A DNA stretch of 64,000 bases from positions 164,755 to 228,754 of the forward strand of contig NZ_FUYF01000004.1 in the NCBI RefSeq assembly GCF_900167555.1. The letters run 5' to 3'. The first letter of the stretch is position 1. Each line of letters begins with the position of its first letter. The notes beneath the pieces are model-generated. The model was not told the DNA's origin. It was given only the letters and a program-made list of their open reading frames with translations, and made no database searches. A program made the translations under genes and the position numbers. Shown here one piece after another: positions 8,312 through 17,220 of this stretch. This DNA comes from Gemmiger formicilis (GTDB lineage Bacteria; Bacillota; Clostridia; Oscillospirales; Ruminococcaceae).

Positions 8312-8943
8312 AGGTAGTCGGCATCACAGGCCGCAGCGGCTGCGGCAAGTCCAGTGCGACAAATTTCTTGCGGGAAAAGGGCTATCCTTGTATTGATGCA
8401 GATTTAGTTGCGCGGGAAGTGCTGCTGCCCGGTTCGCCCTGCATTGCACAGCTGCAACAGGTGTTCGGCGCGGATATTGCCGACGAAAACGGCACGGTGC
8501 GCCGCCGCCTGCTGGCAGACCGCGCATTTGCCACGCCGGAGGGCACGGCGGCCCTGACAGACATCACCCAGCCGGAGATCCTGCGCCGCATCGACGCCGC
8601 ATTGGATGAGGCCCGGCGGGGCGGGGCGGACCTTGCCTTTGTGGACGGTGCGGTCATTGTCGGCACGCCGTTTGAGGCGCGCTGCGACGCCCTGATCCTG
8701 GTCACGGCCCCCTATGAGACGAGTGTGGCCCGCATCTGTGCCCGCGACGGCATCGCGCCCGAGATGGCCCGCCGCCGTCTGGATGCGCAGACCCCGCTGG
8801 AAACGCTGCGCGCCGCCGCCACGGCAGAGCTGGTCAACGACAGCACGCCGGATGCCCTGCGCGAAAAGCTGCGATCCGTTTTGAATGGATTGGAGAAGGA
8901 GGGAACATGCCAAAAGCCAAAAAGCGAAAAAGAAGCATTTTAG
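8308..8943 (+). CDS. coaE: Dephospho-CoA kinase
   Basis: A 211-residue P-loop kinase with Walker A GRSGCGKSS near residue 8, followed by CIDADLVAREVL, the CoaE substrate-binding segment. ITQPEILRRIDAAL and DALILVTAPYETSVARICARD are typical of the family. It catalyses the last step of coenzyme A synthesis. The ATG overlaps the tsaC stop (ATGA). Its 3' end overlaps the following lytic transglycosylase gene by 37 bases, more than usual, but both frames have strong family matches. Confidence 0.94.
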   Translation: MKVVGITGRSGCGKSSATNFLREKGYPCIDADLVAREVLLPGSPCIAQLQQVFGADIADENGTVRRRLLADRAFATPEGTAALTDITQPEILRRIDAALDEARRGGADLAFVDGAVIVGTPFEARCDALILVTAPYETSVARICARDGIAPEMARRRLDAQTPLETLRAAATAELVNDSTPDALREKLRSVLNGLEKEGTCQKPKSEKEAF

Positions 8944-9494
8944 CACCGATCCTGGCGCTGCTGCTGGTGCTGGCCCTGGCGGGAACGCTGCTGTTCAGCG
9001 CCTTCCGCGATAAGATCGAACACTGGGAATACCCGCAGCGCTTCACAGAGTACGTCGAGTATTACGCCGGGAAATACGGCATAGACCCGATGATTTTATA
9101 CGCCTTCATCCGCACCGAGAGCAATTTTGATCCGAACGCAGATTCCGACGCCGGGGCCAGGGGACTCATGCAGATCACCGAGGTCACGTTCGACTGGATC
9201 AAGATGAAAATCGCCCCGACGGAGAGCCTGACGTTCGACGACCTCTACGACCCCGAGACGAATATCCGGTTCGGCAGCTACTTTGTCAGCTACTGCCTGG
9301 ACCGCTACAGCGGCCATCTGGCCACCGCCGCCGCGGCCTACCACAGCGGCGTGGGCACCGTGGACGGTCTGCTCGGGCAGGAGGCGTACTCAACGGACGG
9401 CGTTACGCTGGACCATTACCCTTACCCGCAGATGCGGCTCTACGTAAAAAAAATCACCGAGAGCTATCAGCACTACTCGGAGATTTATAAATAA
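8907..9494 (+). CDS. Membrane-anchored lytic transglycosylase (SLT domain)
   Basis: A 195-residue protein with a basic N-terminus and one membrane segment at about residues 11-30 (ILAPILALLLVLALAGTLLF). An SLT/Slt70-like domain follows. The catalytic Glu is E71 in FIRTESNFDPNADSDAGARG, followed by LMQI and later AAAAYHSGVGTVDGLL. It cleaves peptidoglycan glycan strands with 1,6-anhydro product formation on the outer side of the membrane. AAGGAGGGAAC precedes the start. Bacillota often keep this short transglycosylase next to coaE. Confidence 0.92.
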   Translation: MPKAKKRKRSILAPILALLLVLALAGTLLFSAFRDKIEHWEYPQRFTEYVEYYAGKYGIDPMILYAFIRTESNFDPNADSDAGARGLMQITEVTFDWIKMKIAPTESLTFDDLYDPETNIRFGSYFVSYCLDRYSGHLATAAAAYHSGVGTVDGLLGQEAYSTDGVTLDHYPYPQMRLYVKKITESYQHYSEIYK

Positions 9495-9515
9495 TATTTA
9501 GAAAGGATTCTCGAA

Positions 9516-10907
9516 ATGAAAACCACCGAGGAACTGAAAAATCTGCTCTATAAAAATGAAACGGTAGCCGACGCGGCCCCCGATGCCATTGCTGCCGCGC
9601 AGGACTTCTGCGAGGGCTACAAGACCTTCCTGGACAACGCCAAGACCGAGCGCGAGGCCACGGCCTACAGCGAAAAGCTGCTGACCGCCGCCGGCTATCA
9701 GAAGTTTGTGCCCGGCACGAGCTACGCCCCCGGCACCAAGGTCTACACCATCAACCGCGAAAAGTGCGTGCTGGCCGCGACCATCGGCACGAAGAACCTC
9801 GAGGAGGGCTTCCACCTGAACATTGCCCACATCGACTCCCCGCGCCTCGACCTGCGCCCCGTGCCCGTGTTTGAAAAGACCGGCATCGGCTACCTGCGCA
9901 CCCACTACTACGGCGGCGTGCGCAAGTACCAGTGGCCCACCATCCCGCTGGCCCTGCACGGTGTCATCTACCGCGCCGACGGCACCAAGGTCAACGTCTG
10001 CATCGGTGAGAAGGACGACGACCCCGTGTTCTGCATCACCGATCTGCTGCCGCATCTGGGTGCCAAGCAGAGCGCCAAGACGCTGGCCGAGGGCATTACC
10101 GCCGAGGACCTCAACGTCATCATTGCGTCCCTGCCCATCGAGGATAAGGACGCCGAGCAGCGCGTCAAGCTCAACGTCCTGGGCATGCTGAACGAGGCCT
10201 ACGGCATCACCGAGCGCGACTTCACCCGCGCCGAGATCGAGGTCGTGCCTGCCTACAAGGCCCGCGACATCGGTCTGGACCGCGCTATGATCGGTGCCTA
10301 CGGCCACGATGACCGCGTGGACGCTTACCCTGCGCTGATGGCCGAGATCGGGACCAAGAGCCCCGTCTATACCTCCGTCTGCGTCCTGACCGACAAGGAG
10401 GAGACCGGCTCCGACGGCGTCACCGGCCTGAACAGCATGTACACCTTCCACTTCCTGCAGCAGCTCTGCGCAGGGCAGGGGGCGGACTACATCACGGCCT
10501 GCAAGGCCGCCAAGTGCCTGTCTGCTGACGTTACGGCGGCCTACGACCCGACGTTTGCAGACGCCTTTGAGCCCGACAACGGCACCTACGCAGGCCGCGG
10601 CGTGGCCATTTACAAGTACACCGGCTCCCGCGGCAAGTCCGGCACGAGCGATGCCTCCGCCGAGCTCGTCAGCTACCTGACCGGTCTGATGGACGCCAAC
10701 AGCGTTGTGTGGCAGATCGGCGAGATGGGCAAGCTCGACCTGGGCGGCGGCGGCACGGTTGCCAAGTATGTCGCCAATCAGGACATCGACACCATCGACA
10801 TCGGCGTACCCGTGCTCTCGATGCACTCTCCGTTTGAGATCGTCTCCAAGGCCGACGTTTACATGGCCTACCTGACCTTCAAGGCCTTCTGCGAGGACGC
10901 GGAGTAA
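9516..10907 (+). CDS. M18 family metallo-aminopeptidase
   Basis: A 463-residue zinc aminopeptidase of the aspartyl aminopeptidase (ApeA/DAP) family. Metal-site segments visible are NIAHIDSPRLDLRPV (His, Asp), DKEETGSDGVTG (catalytic Glu), a second Asp-rich segment AYGHDDRVDAY, and the terminal VPVLSMHSPFEIVSKADVYM (His). The family forms large cytosolic tetrahedral complexes that remove N-terminal residues from peptides. Ribosome binding site AGAAAGGA precedes ATG 9516. It is probably transcribed alone or with the upstream genes. Confidence 0.94.
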   Translation: MKTTEELKNLLYKNETVADAAPDAIAAAQDFCEGYKTFLDNAKTEREATAYSEKLLTAAGYQKFVPGTSYAPGTKVYTINREKCVLAATIGTKNLEEGFHLNIAHIDSPRLDLRPVPVFEKTGIGYLRTHYYGGVRKYQWPTIPLALHGVIYRADGTKVNVCIGEKDDDPVFCITDLLPHLGAKQSAKTLAEGITAEDLNVIIASLPIEDKDAEQRVKLNVLGMLNEAYGITERDFTRAEIEVVPAYKARDIGLDRAMIGAYGHDDRVDAYPALMAEIGTKSPVYTSVCVLTDKEETGSDGVTGLNSMYTFHFLQQLCAGQGADYITACKAAKCLSADVTAAYDPTFADAFEPDNGTYAGRGVAIYKYTGSRGKSGTSDASAELVSYLTGLMDANSVVWQIGEMGKLDLGGGGTVAKYVANQDIDTIDIGVPVLSMHSPFEIVSKADVYMAYLTFKAFCEDAE

Positions 10908-10948
10908 ACTACATCCCGCAGGACAGCAATAAAATTTTCGTCAGGGTA

Positions 10949-10976
10949 TTGACTTATCCGGGAAAATCTGTATAAT
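10949..10976 (+). promoter_or_regulatory. Sigma-A promoter of tRNA-Thr
   Basis: TTGACT at 10949-10954 and TATAAT at 10971-10976 are separated by 16 bases. The tRNA begins 20 bases after the -10. Confidence 0.85.
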
Positions 10977-10995
10977 ATTTATTGTTGTCTTGCGT

Positions 10996-11071
10996 GCTGG
11001 TGTGGCTCAGTTGGTAGAGCAGCTGATTCGTAATCAGCAGGTCGCCGGTTCAAGTCCGGCCACCAGCTCCA
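10996..11071 (+). tRNA. tRNA-Thr (CGT)
   Basis: A 76-base cloverleaf with acceptor GCTGGTG pairing with CACCAGC and an encoded CCA. The anticodon stem-loop is GCTGA-TTCGTAA-TCAGC with anticodon CGT (11029-11031), reading ACG. The T-arm is GCCGG-TTCAAGT-CCGGC. It stands alone between its own promoter and terminator. Confidence 0.97.
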
Positions 11072-11075
11072 AGTG

Positions 11076-11125
11076 AAAAGCCCCGATACATCGTTGAAAA
11101 CACGATGCGTCGGGGCTTTCTTTTT
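11076..11125 (+). terminator. Intrinsic terminator after tRNA-Thr
   Basis: A long stem with arms AAAGCCCCGA / TCGGGGCTTT and inner arms CATCGT / ACGATG is followed by CTTTTT, a few bases after the tRNA. Confidence 0.9.
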
Positions 11126-11144
11126 GCCTGTATTCATAACGAAA

Positions 11145-11249
11145 GACTCGCAGCGGCGGGATGCTTCAGCATCCTCAGCTACTGCGAGTCCTTGGGCAAT
11201 ACCGCACAATTCCCGCCTGACGGCTTACGCACCGCTCCGGCGGTGTGAG
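11145..11249. repeat. Cruciform and partial copy of a dispersed inverted repeat
   Basis: GACTCGCAG (11145-11153) pairs with CTGCGAGTC (11182-11190), with a second hairpin GGATGC-TTCA-GCATCC inside. The next segment (about 11195-11216) matches 20 of 22 bases with the left arm of the 71-bp palindrome at 52621. It looks like a broken copy of that element. It may also terminate the minus-strand gene on its right. Confidence 0.6.
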
Positions 11250-11276
11250 AGGTCGGCTCCTGTTTAAGAGAGCCTC

Positions 11277-12128
11277 TTACTCAATTTCGTTTTTTTCGGG
11301 CGCTTTGGACGGTGCATCCTTCGGGCGGGTGCTGTTGTTGGCTACCGGGATGAACCGTTTGGCAAACTTGTTTTCGCCGCGGCTGCACACGTAGAAGTAG
11401 CCGATGATCGAGAACGTCAGCGCACCGATGAAGTTGACGAACAGATCCTCCATCGTGTCCAGCAGACCAATGTCCAGATACCCGCCCAGCCCCAGTGCGG
11501 TCTGGGTGCCGTCCGCCTGCACGACGATGACGTCGGTGATGTTTTTCAGCACAGTGGACGTATTGCCGCCCGTGGGGTCCAGCATGATGGAGCCAATCGT
11601 GTTGACGACGGTGTCCTTCTGCATATCGAGGAAGAACAGCTGGTCCATCGTACACTCAAAAAATTCCCAGATGACGCCGACGGTCATCGAGAAGCAGAAC
11701 GCCACGATGGCCAGATACAGCGGCGACAGGTGGAACCGCGCCTCGCTGTGGCGGTTCAGAATGTCCAGCAGCGAGAACCCGATGGCCGCGCACAAAAAGC
11801 CGTTCAGCGTGTGCAGCACCGTGTCCCAGTAGGGGAAGGTGACGTAGTACGCGCCGATCTCGCCCATGATTTCCGCTGCATAAATGAACAGCAGGATGAT
11901 GATTTCCAGCGTGTTCGGCAGGGTGATGTCCAGCTTTTTTTCCAGGACGCTGGGCATCATGAACAGGATAAGCGTCAGCACGCAGAGAAAAACGTTTTCA
12001 AAGTTGCCGTTGAAAATCTGTGCCAGCATGACCAACACAACCGAGATGCGCAGCAGGATATACACCATCGTGACGGAGCGTCTTTCGCGCCAGACGGCTT
12101 TCCATTCTTCGAGTTTCGGGTGATCCAT
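11277..12128 (-). CDS. DUF2238/YjdF-like integral membrane protein
   Basis: A 283-residue protein with about seven membrane segments, for example YILLRISVVLVMLAQIF, VFLCVLTLILFMMPSV, TLEIIILLFIYAAEIMGEIG, YLAIVAFCFSMTVGVIWEFF and FVNFIGALTFSIIGYFYV. The pattern YWDTVLHTLNGFLCAAIGF followed by a conserved FF/E pair (VIWEFFECTMDQ) resembles the DUF2238/YjdF family. The C-terminal tail is hydrophilic. It follows the ylbJ gene and a small Cys-rich gene on the minus strand. Function unknown. The family assignment rests on pattern recognition only. Confidence 0.75.
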   Translation of the reverse strand: MDHPKLEEWKAVWRERRSVTMVYILLRISVVLVMLAQIFNGNFENVFLCVLTLILFMMPSVLEKKLDITLPNTLEIIILLFIYAAEIMGEIGAYYVTFPYWDTVLHTLNGFLCAAIGFSLLDILNRHSEARFHLSPLYLAIVAFCFSMTVGVIWEFFECTMDQLFFLDMQKDTVVNTIGSIMLDPTGGNTSTVLKNITDVIVVQADGTQTALGLGGYLDIGLLDTMEDLFVNFIGALTFSIIGYFYVCSRGENKFAKRFIPVANNSTRPKDAPSKAPEKNEIE

Positions 12129-12140
12129 GACTTCTCCTTT

Positions 12141-12362
12141 TCAGTCGTCCAGTGTAAAATCCCGCGGGTCCAGCTCGGGCAGGACCTGGCGGCGGGGGAT
12201 GCGCATCAGCGGGTCATAGCTGAATTTGCGGCAGCAGTAGTAGGGCGACACAACGCCCTTGCGCTTGCATAAAATCATTTTGGGGTCGGCGGCGGTGGAG
12301 CCGTGCAGGCAATAAGCACACGCCGGGGCAATATGTGCGCCGTAATAGGTCTTTTTAAACAT
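12141..12362 (-). CDS. Small cysteine-rich conserved protein
   Basis: A 73-residue protein starting at ATG 12362, preceded by GAGGGTGA. A longer in-frame start would overlap ylbJ and has no good ribosome binding site. Cysteines occur as CAYC, then a single Cys in ILCKRKG, then a CC pair in YYCCRKF, suggesting a small metal-binding knuckle. The C-terminus DPLMRIPRRQVLPELDPRDF is proline- and arginine-rich. I recognise no named family. The gene lies between ylbJ and the YjdF-like gene with gaps of 31 and 12 bases, probably one transcript. Confidence 0.75.
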   Translation of the reverse strand: MFKKTYYGAHIAPACAYCLHGSTAADPKMILCKRKGVVSPYYCCRKFSYDPLMRIPRRQVLPELDPRDFTLDD

Positions 12363-12393
12363 TAGACTCACCCTCAAACCACAAAATATACTA

Positions 12394-13578
12394 TCATTTA
12401 TTATAAATGCTTTGCCGGGCCTTGTAAAGAGCTGCGCAGAGAAAGACAAACCCCGCCGCCGCGGCGTCCGGTGGCAGACGGAAAACCGGCAGGACGCGGG
12501 CGGCCAGTGTACTGCATACCGTCACGCTGCCGGGCAGCAGCTGCGCACACACCCTGACGAGCAGCTGCAAAAGTACAAGGTGCACCGCGCGGCTGAAAAC
12601 TAGCAGCCGCGGGCGGTACGCCGCCCCGGCAAACAGCCGCAGCTGCGCCCAGACCGAGACACCGAGCACGCTCAGGCAGGCGCAGCAGCCGTACAGCGCC
12701 GCCGCCCCGCCCAGCGCCGCAAAGTCCGCGCATCCGGCGCTGACCTCCAGCGTCGCGCTGACAGCCGTAGGCGGCAGCGGTAGCACTGCCAGCAGCACAG
12801 CGCCCACTATGCGGAAGAATACAACGCACCCGCAGACCGACAGCGACGACGTGACCGCGGAGGATATGGCCTGCGGCAACCCCTTGGCCCCCTCTGCGAG
12901 GAGGCTCCCGCCGCAGCGGGTGGGAGAGAGAACCTTGCTGTGCCCCGAAACCTCCCGGGTGCAGTTTGTAGGGGCGAACATGGTTCGCCCGTCAAGTTGG
13001 CGTGGCTGTGCTTTTCCGGAAAGGCCGCTCCCATCGGAAACGGCCAGCGGGCGAACAATGTTCGCCCCTACAATGTGGGATAGCAACTGACAAACCGCTC
13101 CCGCCCCCAAATTCGCCCCGATCTGCGCCGCGTACAGCACCACGCCAAGCCGTACATTCCCCAGCAGGGCCCCGCCGACGCAGCCGATCACAAACCCGGG
13201 CCCGGAGCAGCAGCCCAGCACCTGCAAAAGTGCAGCATCCCGCCGCGTAATGCGCCCCGCACCGTACAGCTGCCCGGCCAGCCGTGCACACACTGCATAT
13301 CCGCCGACCCAGGACAGCAGCAGTGCCCGCGCGGTCTCGGCGGATTCCAGCCCCAAGACCCGCTGCATGGGCCGCAGCAGGACGGCGGGCGGCGGGGCAG
13401 CGGTCAGCAGCTCGCACACGACAAAAAACGGGAACAGCGCGGGTAAAACGCTTTGCAGGCAGAGCGCCGTGCCCCCGGCAAAGCCCCGGGCCGCGGCCTC
13501 CGGTACGGCCAGCACAAGCACCCCGAACGCCAGCGCTGCCGCTGCTGCAAGCCCCTGCCGATTTTTGCCGTTGTTCAT
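12394..13578 (-). CDS. ylbJ: YlbJ-like sporulation membrane protein with in-frame repeat insertion
   Basis: A 394-residue multi-span protein with two Gate (nucleoside-recognition-like) halves. One includes ALFPFFVVCELL, LLLSWVGGYAVCARL and GCCSGPGFVIGCVGG. The other includes AISSAVTSSLSVCGCVVFF and FVFLCAALYKARQS. This is the layout of YlbJ, a sigma-E-dependent sporulation membrane protein in Bacillus. I start at ATG 13578 (GTGAGGTG upstream). Residues about 168-233 are not protein-like: they are translated dispersed repeats (see 12880-13077) inserted without breaking the frame, between the two halves. Without them the protein would be about 328 residues. It diverges from yqfC. Confidence 0.82.
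   Translation of the reverse strand: MNNGKNRQGLAAAAALAFGVLVLAVPEAAARGFAGGTALCLQSVLPALFPFFVVCELLTAAPPPAVLLRPMQRVLGLESAETARALLLSWVGGYAVCARLAGQLYGAGRITRRDAALLQVLGCCSGPGFVIGCVGGALLGNVRLGVVLYAAQIGANLGAGAVCQLLSHIVGANIVRPLAVSDGSGLSGKAQPRQLDGRTMFAPTNCTREVSGHSKVLSPTRCGGSLLAEGAKGLPQAISSAVTSSLSVCGCVVFFRIVGAVLLAVLPLPPTAVSATLEVSAGCADFAALGGAAALYGCCACLSVLGVSVWAQLRLFAGAAYRPRLLVFSRAVHLVLLQLLVRVCAQLLPGSVTVCSTLAARVLPVFRLPPDAAAAGFVFLCAALYKARQSIYNK
12880..13077. repeat. Dispersed repeats inserted inside the ylbJ coding sequence
   Basis: About 198 bp made of a CTTGGCCCCCTCTGCGAGG-type unit (12882-12935) and a GTAGGGGC...GCCCCTAC-bounded unit (about 12970-13076). Near-identical copies lie between genes elsewhere in this window. 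The length is a multiple of three and no stop codon appears in the ylbJ frame. Confidence 0.9.
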
Positions 13579-13602
13579 ATTGCGCACCTCACTGCGTATA
13601 CT
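13575..13602 (+). promoter_or_regulatory. Candidate sigma-E promoter of yqfC-yqfD
   Basis: TCATATT (13575-13581), a 13-base spacer and CGTATACT (13595-13602) match the Bacillus sigma-E consensus (KMATATW, CATAYAMT) at all but one position. It lies 35 bases before the yqfC start. In Bacillus yqfC and yqfD are sigma-E genes. Inference from consensus only. Confidence 0.55.
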
Positions 13603-13636
13603 GGACTGACAAGTCTTGTGCGGGGAGGGAACAGCC

Positions 13637-13948
13637 ATGAAACCGAAAAAGCCGCGTCCCCGCAAGCCACGGGAGCGCCCTGACCTGCGCCGTCTGGCGG
13701 CTCCGCCGCCCGCGGACTTCTACCGTCTGCCGGAGCTGGAGCTGCGCGGCGGCAATCTGCTGACCGACGGCTGCCGCAGGGTGCTGGACTTCACGCCGCA
13801 GCGCATCTGTCTGGACATGGGGGACACCCTGGTAACATTGTATGGCGCGGACCTGCGGATAGAATCCTTCGCGGGCAAAAGATTGATCGCGGCGGGGCGG
13901 TTCGCGCGCATTGAGCTGCGCAGCAAGTGGGAGGTGCCGCAGGAATGA
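13637..13948 (+). CDS. yqfC: YabP/YqfC family sporulation protein
   Basis: A 103-residue protein starting at ATG 13637, after GGGGAGGG. The C-terminal 70 residues (LELRGGNLLTDGCRRVLDFT, then ICLDMGDTLVTLYGADLRIE and SFAGKRLIAAGRFARIEL) carry the YabP/YqfC fold with its conserved LxGxxL and GxxLxI pattern. The N-terminus is an extra Arg/Pro/Lys-rich stretch. By homology it is a small mother-cell sporulation protein of unclear biochemical role. It overlaps yqfD by four bases, the same order as in Bacillus. Confidence 0.88.
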   Translation: MKPKKPRPRKPRERPDLRRLAAPPPADFYRLPELELRGGNLLTDGCRRVLDFTPQRICLDMGDTLVTLYGADLRIESFAGKRLIAAGRFARIELRSKWEVPQE

Positions 13949-15093
13949 GGCTGCAATTCTGGGCGGCGGATACCCTCCGCTTTTCGGTCACAGGGCCGCA
14001 GCCGCACCGCTTTTTGAACCGTGCCGCCGCGGCGGGCGTGCGGCTGCGGCGCGTCCGCTGGCAGCGGGACGGCTATGCGGCTACGGTCAGCGGTGCAGAC
14101 CGCCGCCGGTTGGAGAAAATCGCGCGGGACGGCGGCTGGACGCTTGCCGTGACCGCCCGCCGCGGCCCGGGAAAGCACACGGAGCGCCTGCTGCAGAGCC
14201 GCCCCGGGCTGGCCGCGGGGGCCGTGCTGTTTTTGCTGCTGGTGCGGACGCTGGGCGGCCTTGTCTGGTGCATCGACTTTGGCGCGATGGACCCCGGTCT
14301 GCAGCCCGCCATGCGCCAGCTTTTGGCGGACTGCGGCATTCATGAGGGCGTGCTCCTGACAAAGCCGCTGCTGCAGACCGCGCAGGCACAGGCTTTGCGC
14401 CGCAGTGAGGTGTTCGGCTGGGTCAGCCTGAACTTTACGGGCGGCTGCCTTGCCATCGAGAGCACGCCCTCCCAGACCCAGACTGTGCGGGAGCCGCCGC
14501 CCCGGCAGGGCCTGTACGCCAGTGCGGACGGGGAAATACTCGCCGTTGAGATCGAGAGCGGCTTTGCAGCGGTGACGGTGGGGCAGACCGTCGCCCGGGG
14601 CCAGCTGCTGGCCGCCGCTGAAAGGCTGGACCGCAAGGGCAACGCTGTGCCGCAGGGCGCCGGCGGGCGCGTTATAGCGCGGGTACAAAAGCATTACACA
14701 GCCAGCCAGTCCCTGACGGCAGAGACTTCCGCCTACACGGGCCGCAGCAGCGTGCAGACGACGCTGTACCTGCCGTGGCGCAGCTATACAGACGAGCCGG
14801 AGGACCCGCTGACCGGCATCACGCAGACAGACTGGCTGCCCGTGCAGCTGGGCCGCCTGGCACTGCCCGCCAGCCTTTGCCGCGTGACGACCTGGGAGCA
14901 GCTGCCGGACACGGTGCAGTATTCCGAGGCTGCCGCCGCCGCACTGGCCCTGCGCGCCTGCCGCGCCGCGCTGCTGGCCCAGTTCCCGGATGCGGTCATC
15001 GAGGCAGAGCAGCGCGAAATTTCCGCGCAGGAAGGCGCAGAAACGGCAGCTGTGACCTATATTTTTACCGCCAACATCGCCGCACCGCCGTGA
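13945..15093 (+). CDS. yqfD: Sporulation protein YqfD
   Basis: A 382-residue protein. ATG 13945 overlaps the yqfC stop (ATGA) and has GGGAGGTG upstream. Residues about 1-85 form the N-terminal YqfD domain (RFLNRAAAAGVRLRRVRWQR, GYAATVSGADRRRLEKIA). A membrane segment follows near 92-110 (GLAAGAVLFLLLVRTLGGLV), then a large extracytoplasmic part (GVLLTKPLLQTAQAQAL; VEIESGFAAVTVGQTVARGQ). YqfD is a stage IV, mother-cell membrane protein in Bacillus. The start, order and length all fit the family, though residues are highly Ala/Arg biased by GC content. Confidence 0.88.
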   Translation: MRLQFWAADTLRFSVTGPQPHRFLNRAAAAGVRLRRVRWQRDGYAATVSGADRRRLEKIARDGGWTLAVTARRGPGKHTERLLQSRPGLAAGAVLFLLLVRTLGGLVWCIDFGAMDPGLQPAMRQLLADCGIHEGVLLTKPLLQTAQAQALRRSEVFGWVSLNFTGGCLAIESTPSQTQTVREPPPRQGLYASADGEILAVEIESGFAAVTVGQTVARGQLLAAAERLDRKGNAVPQGAGGRVIARVQKHYTASQSLTAETSAYTGRSSVQTTLYLPWRSYTDEPEDPLTGITQTDWLPVQLGRLALPASLCRVTTWEQLPDTVQYSEAAAAALALRACRAALLAQFPDAVIEAEQREISAQEGAETAAVTYIFTANIAAPP

Positions 15094-15172
15094 TTCGACA
15101 TTTTTTGCTTAGGATGACGAAATGGCTGATAAAATTTTGTGCAATATTCATAGTTTCTTTTGCGAAAAACTG

Positions 15173-15181
15173 TGATATAAT
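15173..15181 (+). promoter_or_regulatory. Extended -10 promoter upstream of phoH
   Basis: TGATATAAT (TGn plus TATAAT) with no clear -35, about 50 bases before the phoH start. It suggests that phoH and the era run can be transcribed apart from the sporulation genes upstream. Confidence 0.6.
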
Positions 15182-15229
15182 CTAAATGTATAGCTATGTG
15201 CTACACCATGGAACCGGGAGGCTGAAAAT

Positions 15230-16228
<999 letters not shown>

Positions 16229-16229
16229 C

Positions 16230-16730
16230 GTGTCCAATAAGGTGTTGATTACGAACGATCAAAACGTGGTCAAGGTCCCTTCCGGGCTGCGCATCCTGAT
16301 CCGCCGCAGCTGCAACGCGGTGCTGGATTTCGAGCATTTTGACGGTCCGGCGGAGATCAGCGTGACCTTCGTGGATAACAACCGCATCCACGAGCTGAAC
16401 AAGGAGTACCGCGACAAGGATTCCGCCACTGACGTTCTGAGCTTCCCGCTCGGTGAAAACGGCGAGTATGACATTGACGAGGACAACGGCTGCAAGCTGC
16501 TGGGCGACATCGTCATCTCGATGGAGCGCGCCATGGAGCAGGCCGAGCTGTACGGCCATTCTTTGCAGCGTGAGGTCGCGTATCTGACGGTACATTCGAT
16601 GCTGCACCTGCTGGGCTACGACCATGAGGCCGGCGGCCTGGAGGCTGTGCGCATGCGCGAGAAGGAGGAGGCTGTGCTCATCCAGCTCGGCCTGCCGCGC
16701 ACGGTTTCCTATACCAACGATGAAATTTGA
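16230..16730 (+). CDS. ybeY: Endoribonuclease YbeY (16S rRNA maturation)
   Basis: A 166-residue protein that I start at GTG 16230, one base after the phoH stop, with ATGGAGG upstream at 16214-16220. An upstream ATG in frame lies deep inside phoH and is unlikely. The zinc-binding motif HxxxHxxxxxH is seen as VHSMLHLLGYDHE, and DKDSATDVLSFPLGE is the conserved central segment. It trims 16S rRNA 3' ends and takes part in rRNA quality control. Its stop overlaps the dgkA start. Confidence 0.95.
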   Translation: MSNKVLITNDQNVVKVPSGLRILIRRSCNAVLDFEHFDGPAEISVTFVDNNRIHELNKEYRDKDSATDVLSFPLGENGEYDIDEDNGCKLLGDIVISMERAMEQAELYGHSLQREVAYLTVHSMLHLLGYDHEAGGLEAVRMREKEEAVLIQLGLPRTVSYTNDEI

Positions 16731-17220
16731 GCAGCTGACCCGCTTTGCGCGGGGCTTTGTCTATGCCTACAACGGCATACGCGCCGCTGTGCAGGAGGAA
16801 CGCAACTTCCGGTTTCACCTCTGCGCGGCGTTCTATGCCTTTGTGGCGGCATTCTGGGCGGAGCTTGACCCCGTGGAGACCGCGCTTATCGCACTCTGCG
16901 TGGCGGCGGTGTTGGCGCTGGAGCTTGTCAACTCCGCGATTGAGCGCGCCGTGGACAAGCCCGACACCACCCACTGGTGGAGCGCAGGCGCGGCCAAGGA
17001 TATGGCCGCGGGTGCAGTGCTCGTCATGGCGGTGGGAACGCTGATCGTGGCCCTCTGCGTGTTCTGGCCGCGGCTGGGCACGCTGTGGGCTAACTTTACG
17101 CTGCGCCCCACACGACCGGCGGGGCTGGTGCTGACGCTGGTCATCTTCTGTAAATTCATTTTCCGTTCTTCCAACTCAACAGAGAAAGGCAAACAACCGA
17201 ATGGCAAAACCGATTCCTGA
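16720..17220 (+). CDS. dgkA: Diacylglycerol/undecaprenol kinase
   Basis: A 166-residue protein with ATG 16720 overlapping the end of ybeY by 11 bases, so translation is probably coupled. Three membrane segments are visible (LCAAFYAFVAAFWA, ALIALCVAAVLALELVNSA, MAAGAVLVMAVGTLIVALCVF). The catalytic signature ALELVNSAIERAVDK sits at the end of the second. Gram-positive members phosphorylate undecaprenol for the cell-wall carrier cycle. It is longer than typical (about 125), with a basic, hydrophobic C-terminal extension after residue 120 that overlaps the start of era. Confidence 0.93.
   Translation: MKFEQLTRFARGFVYAYNGIRAAVQEERNFRFHLCAAFYAFVAAFWAELDPVETALIALCVAAVLALELVNSAIERAVDKPDTTHWWSAGAAKDMAAGAVLVMAVGTLIVALCVFWPRLGTLWANFTLRPTRPAGLVLTLVIFCKFIFRSSNSTEKGKQPNGKTDS

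Noticed and set aside
16624..16719. Upstream extension of the dgkA frame
   Set aside because: Arginine/serine-rich translation of ybeY in another frame; the kinase family begins at ATG 16720.
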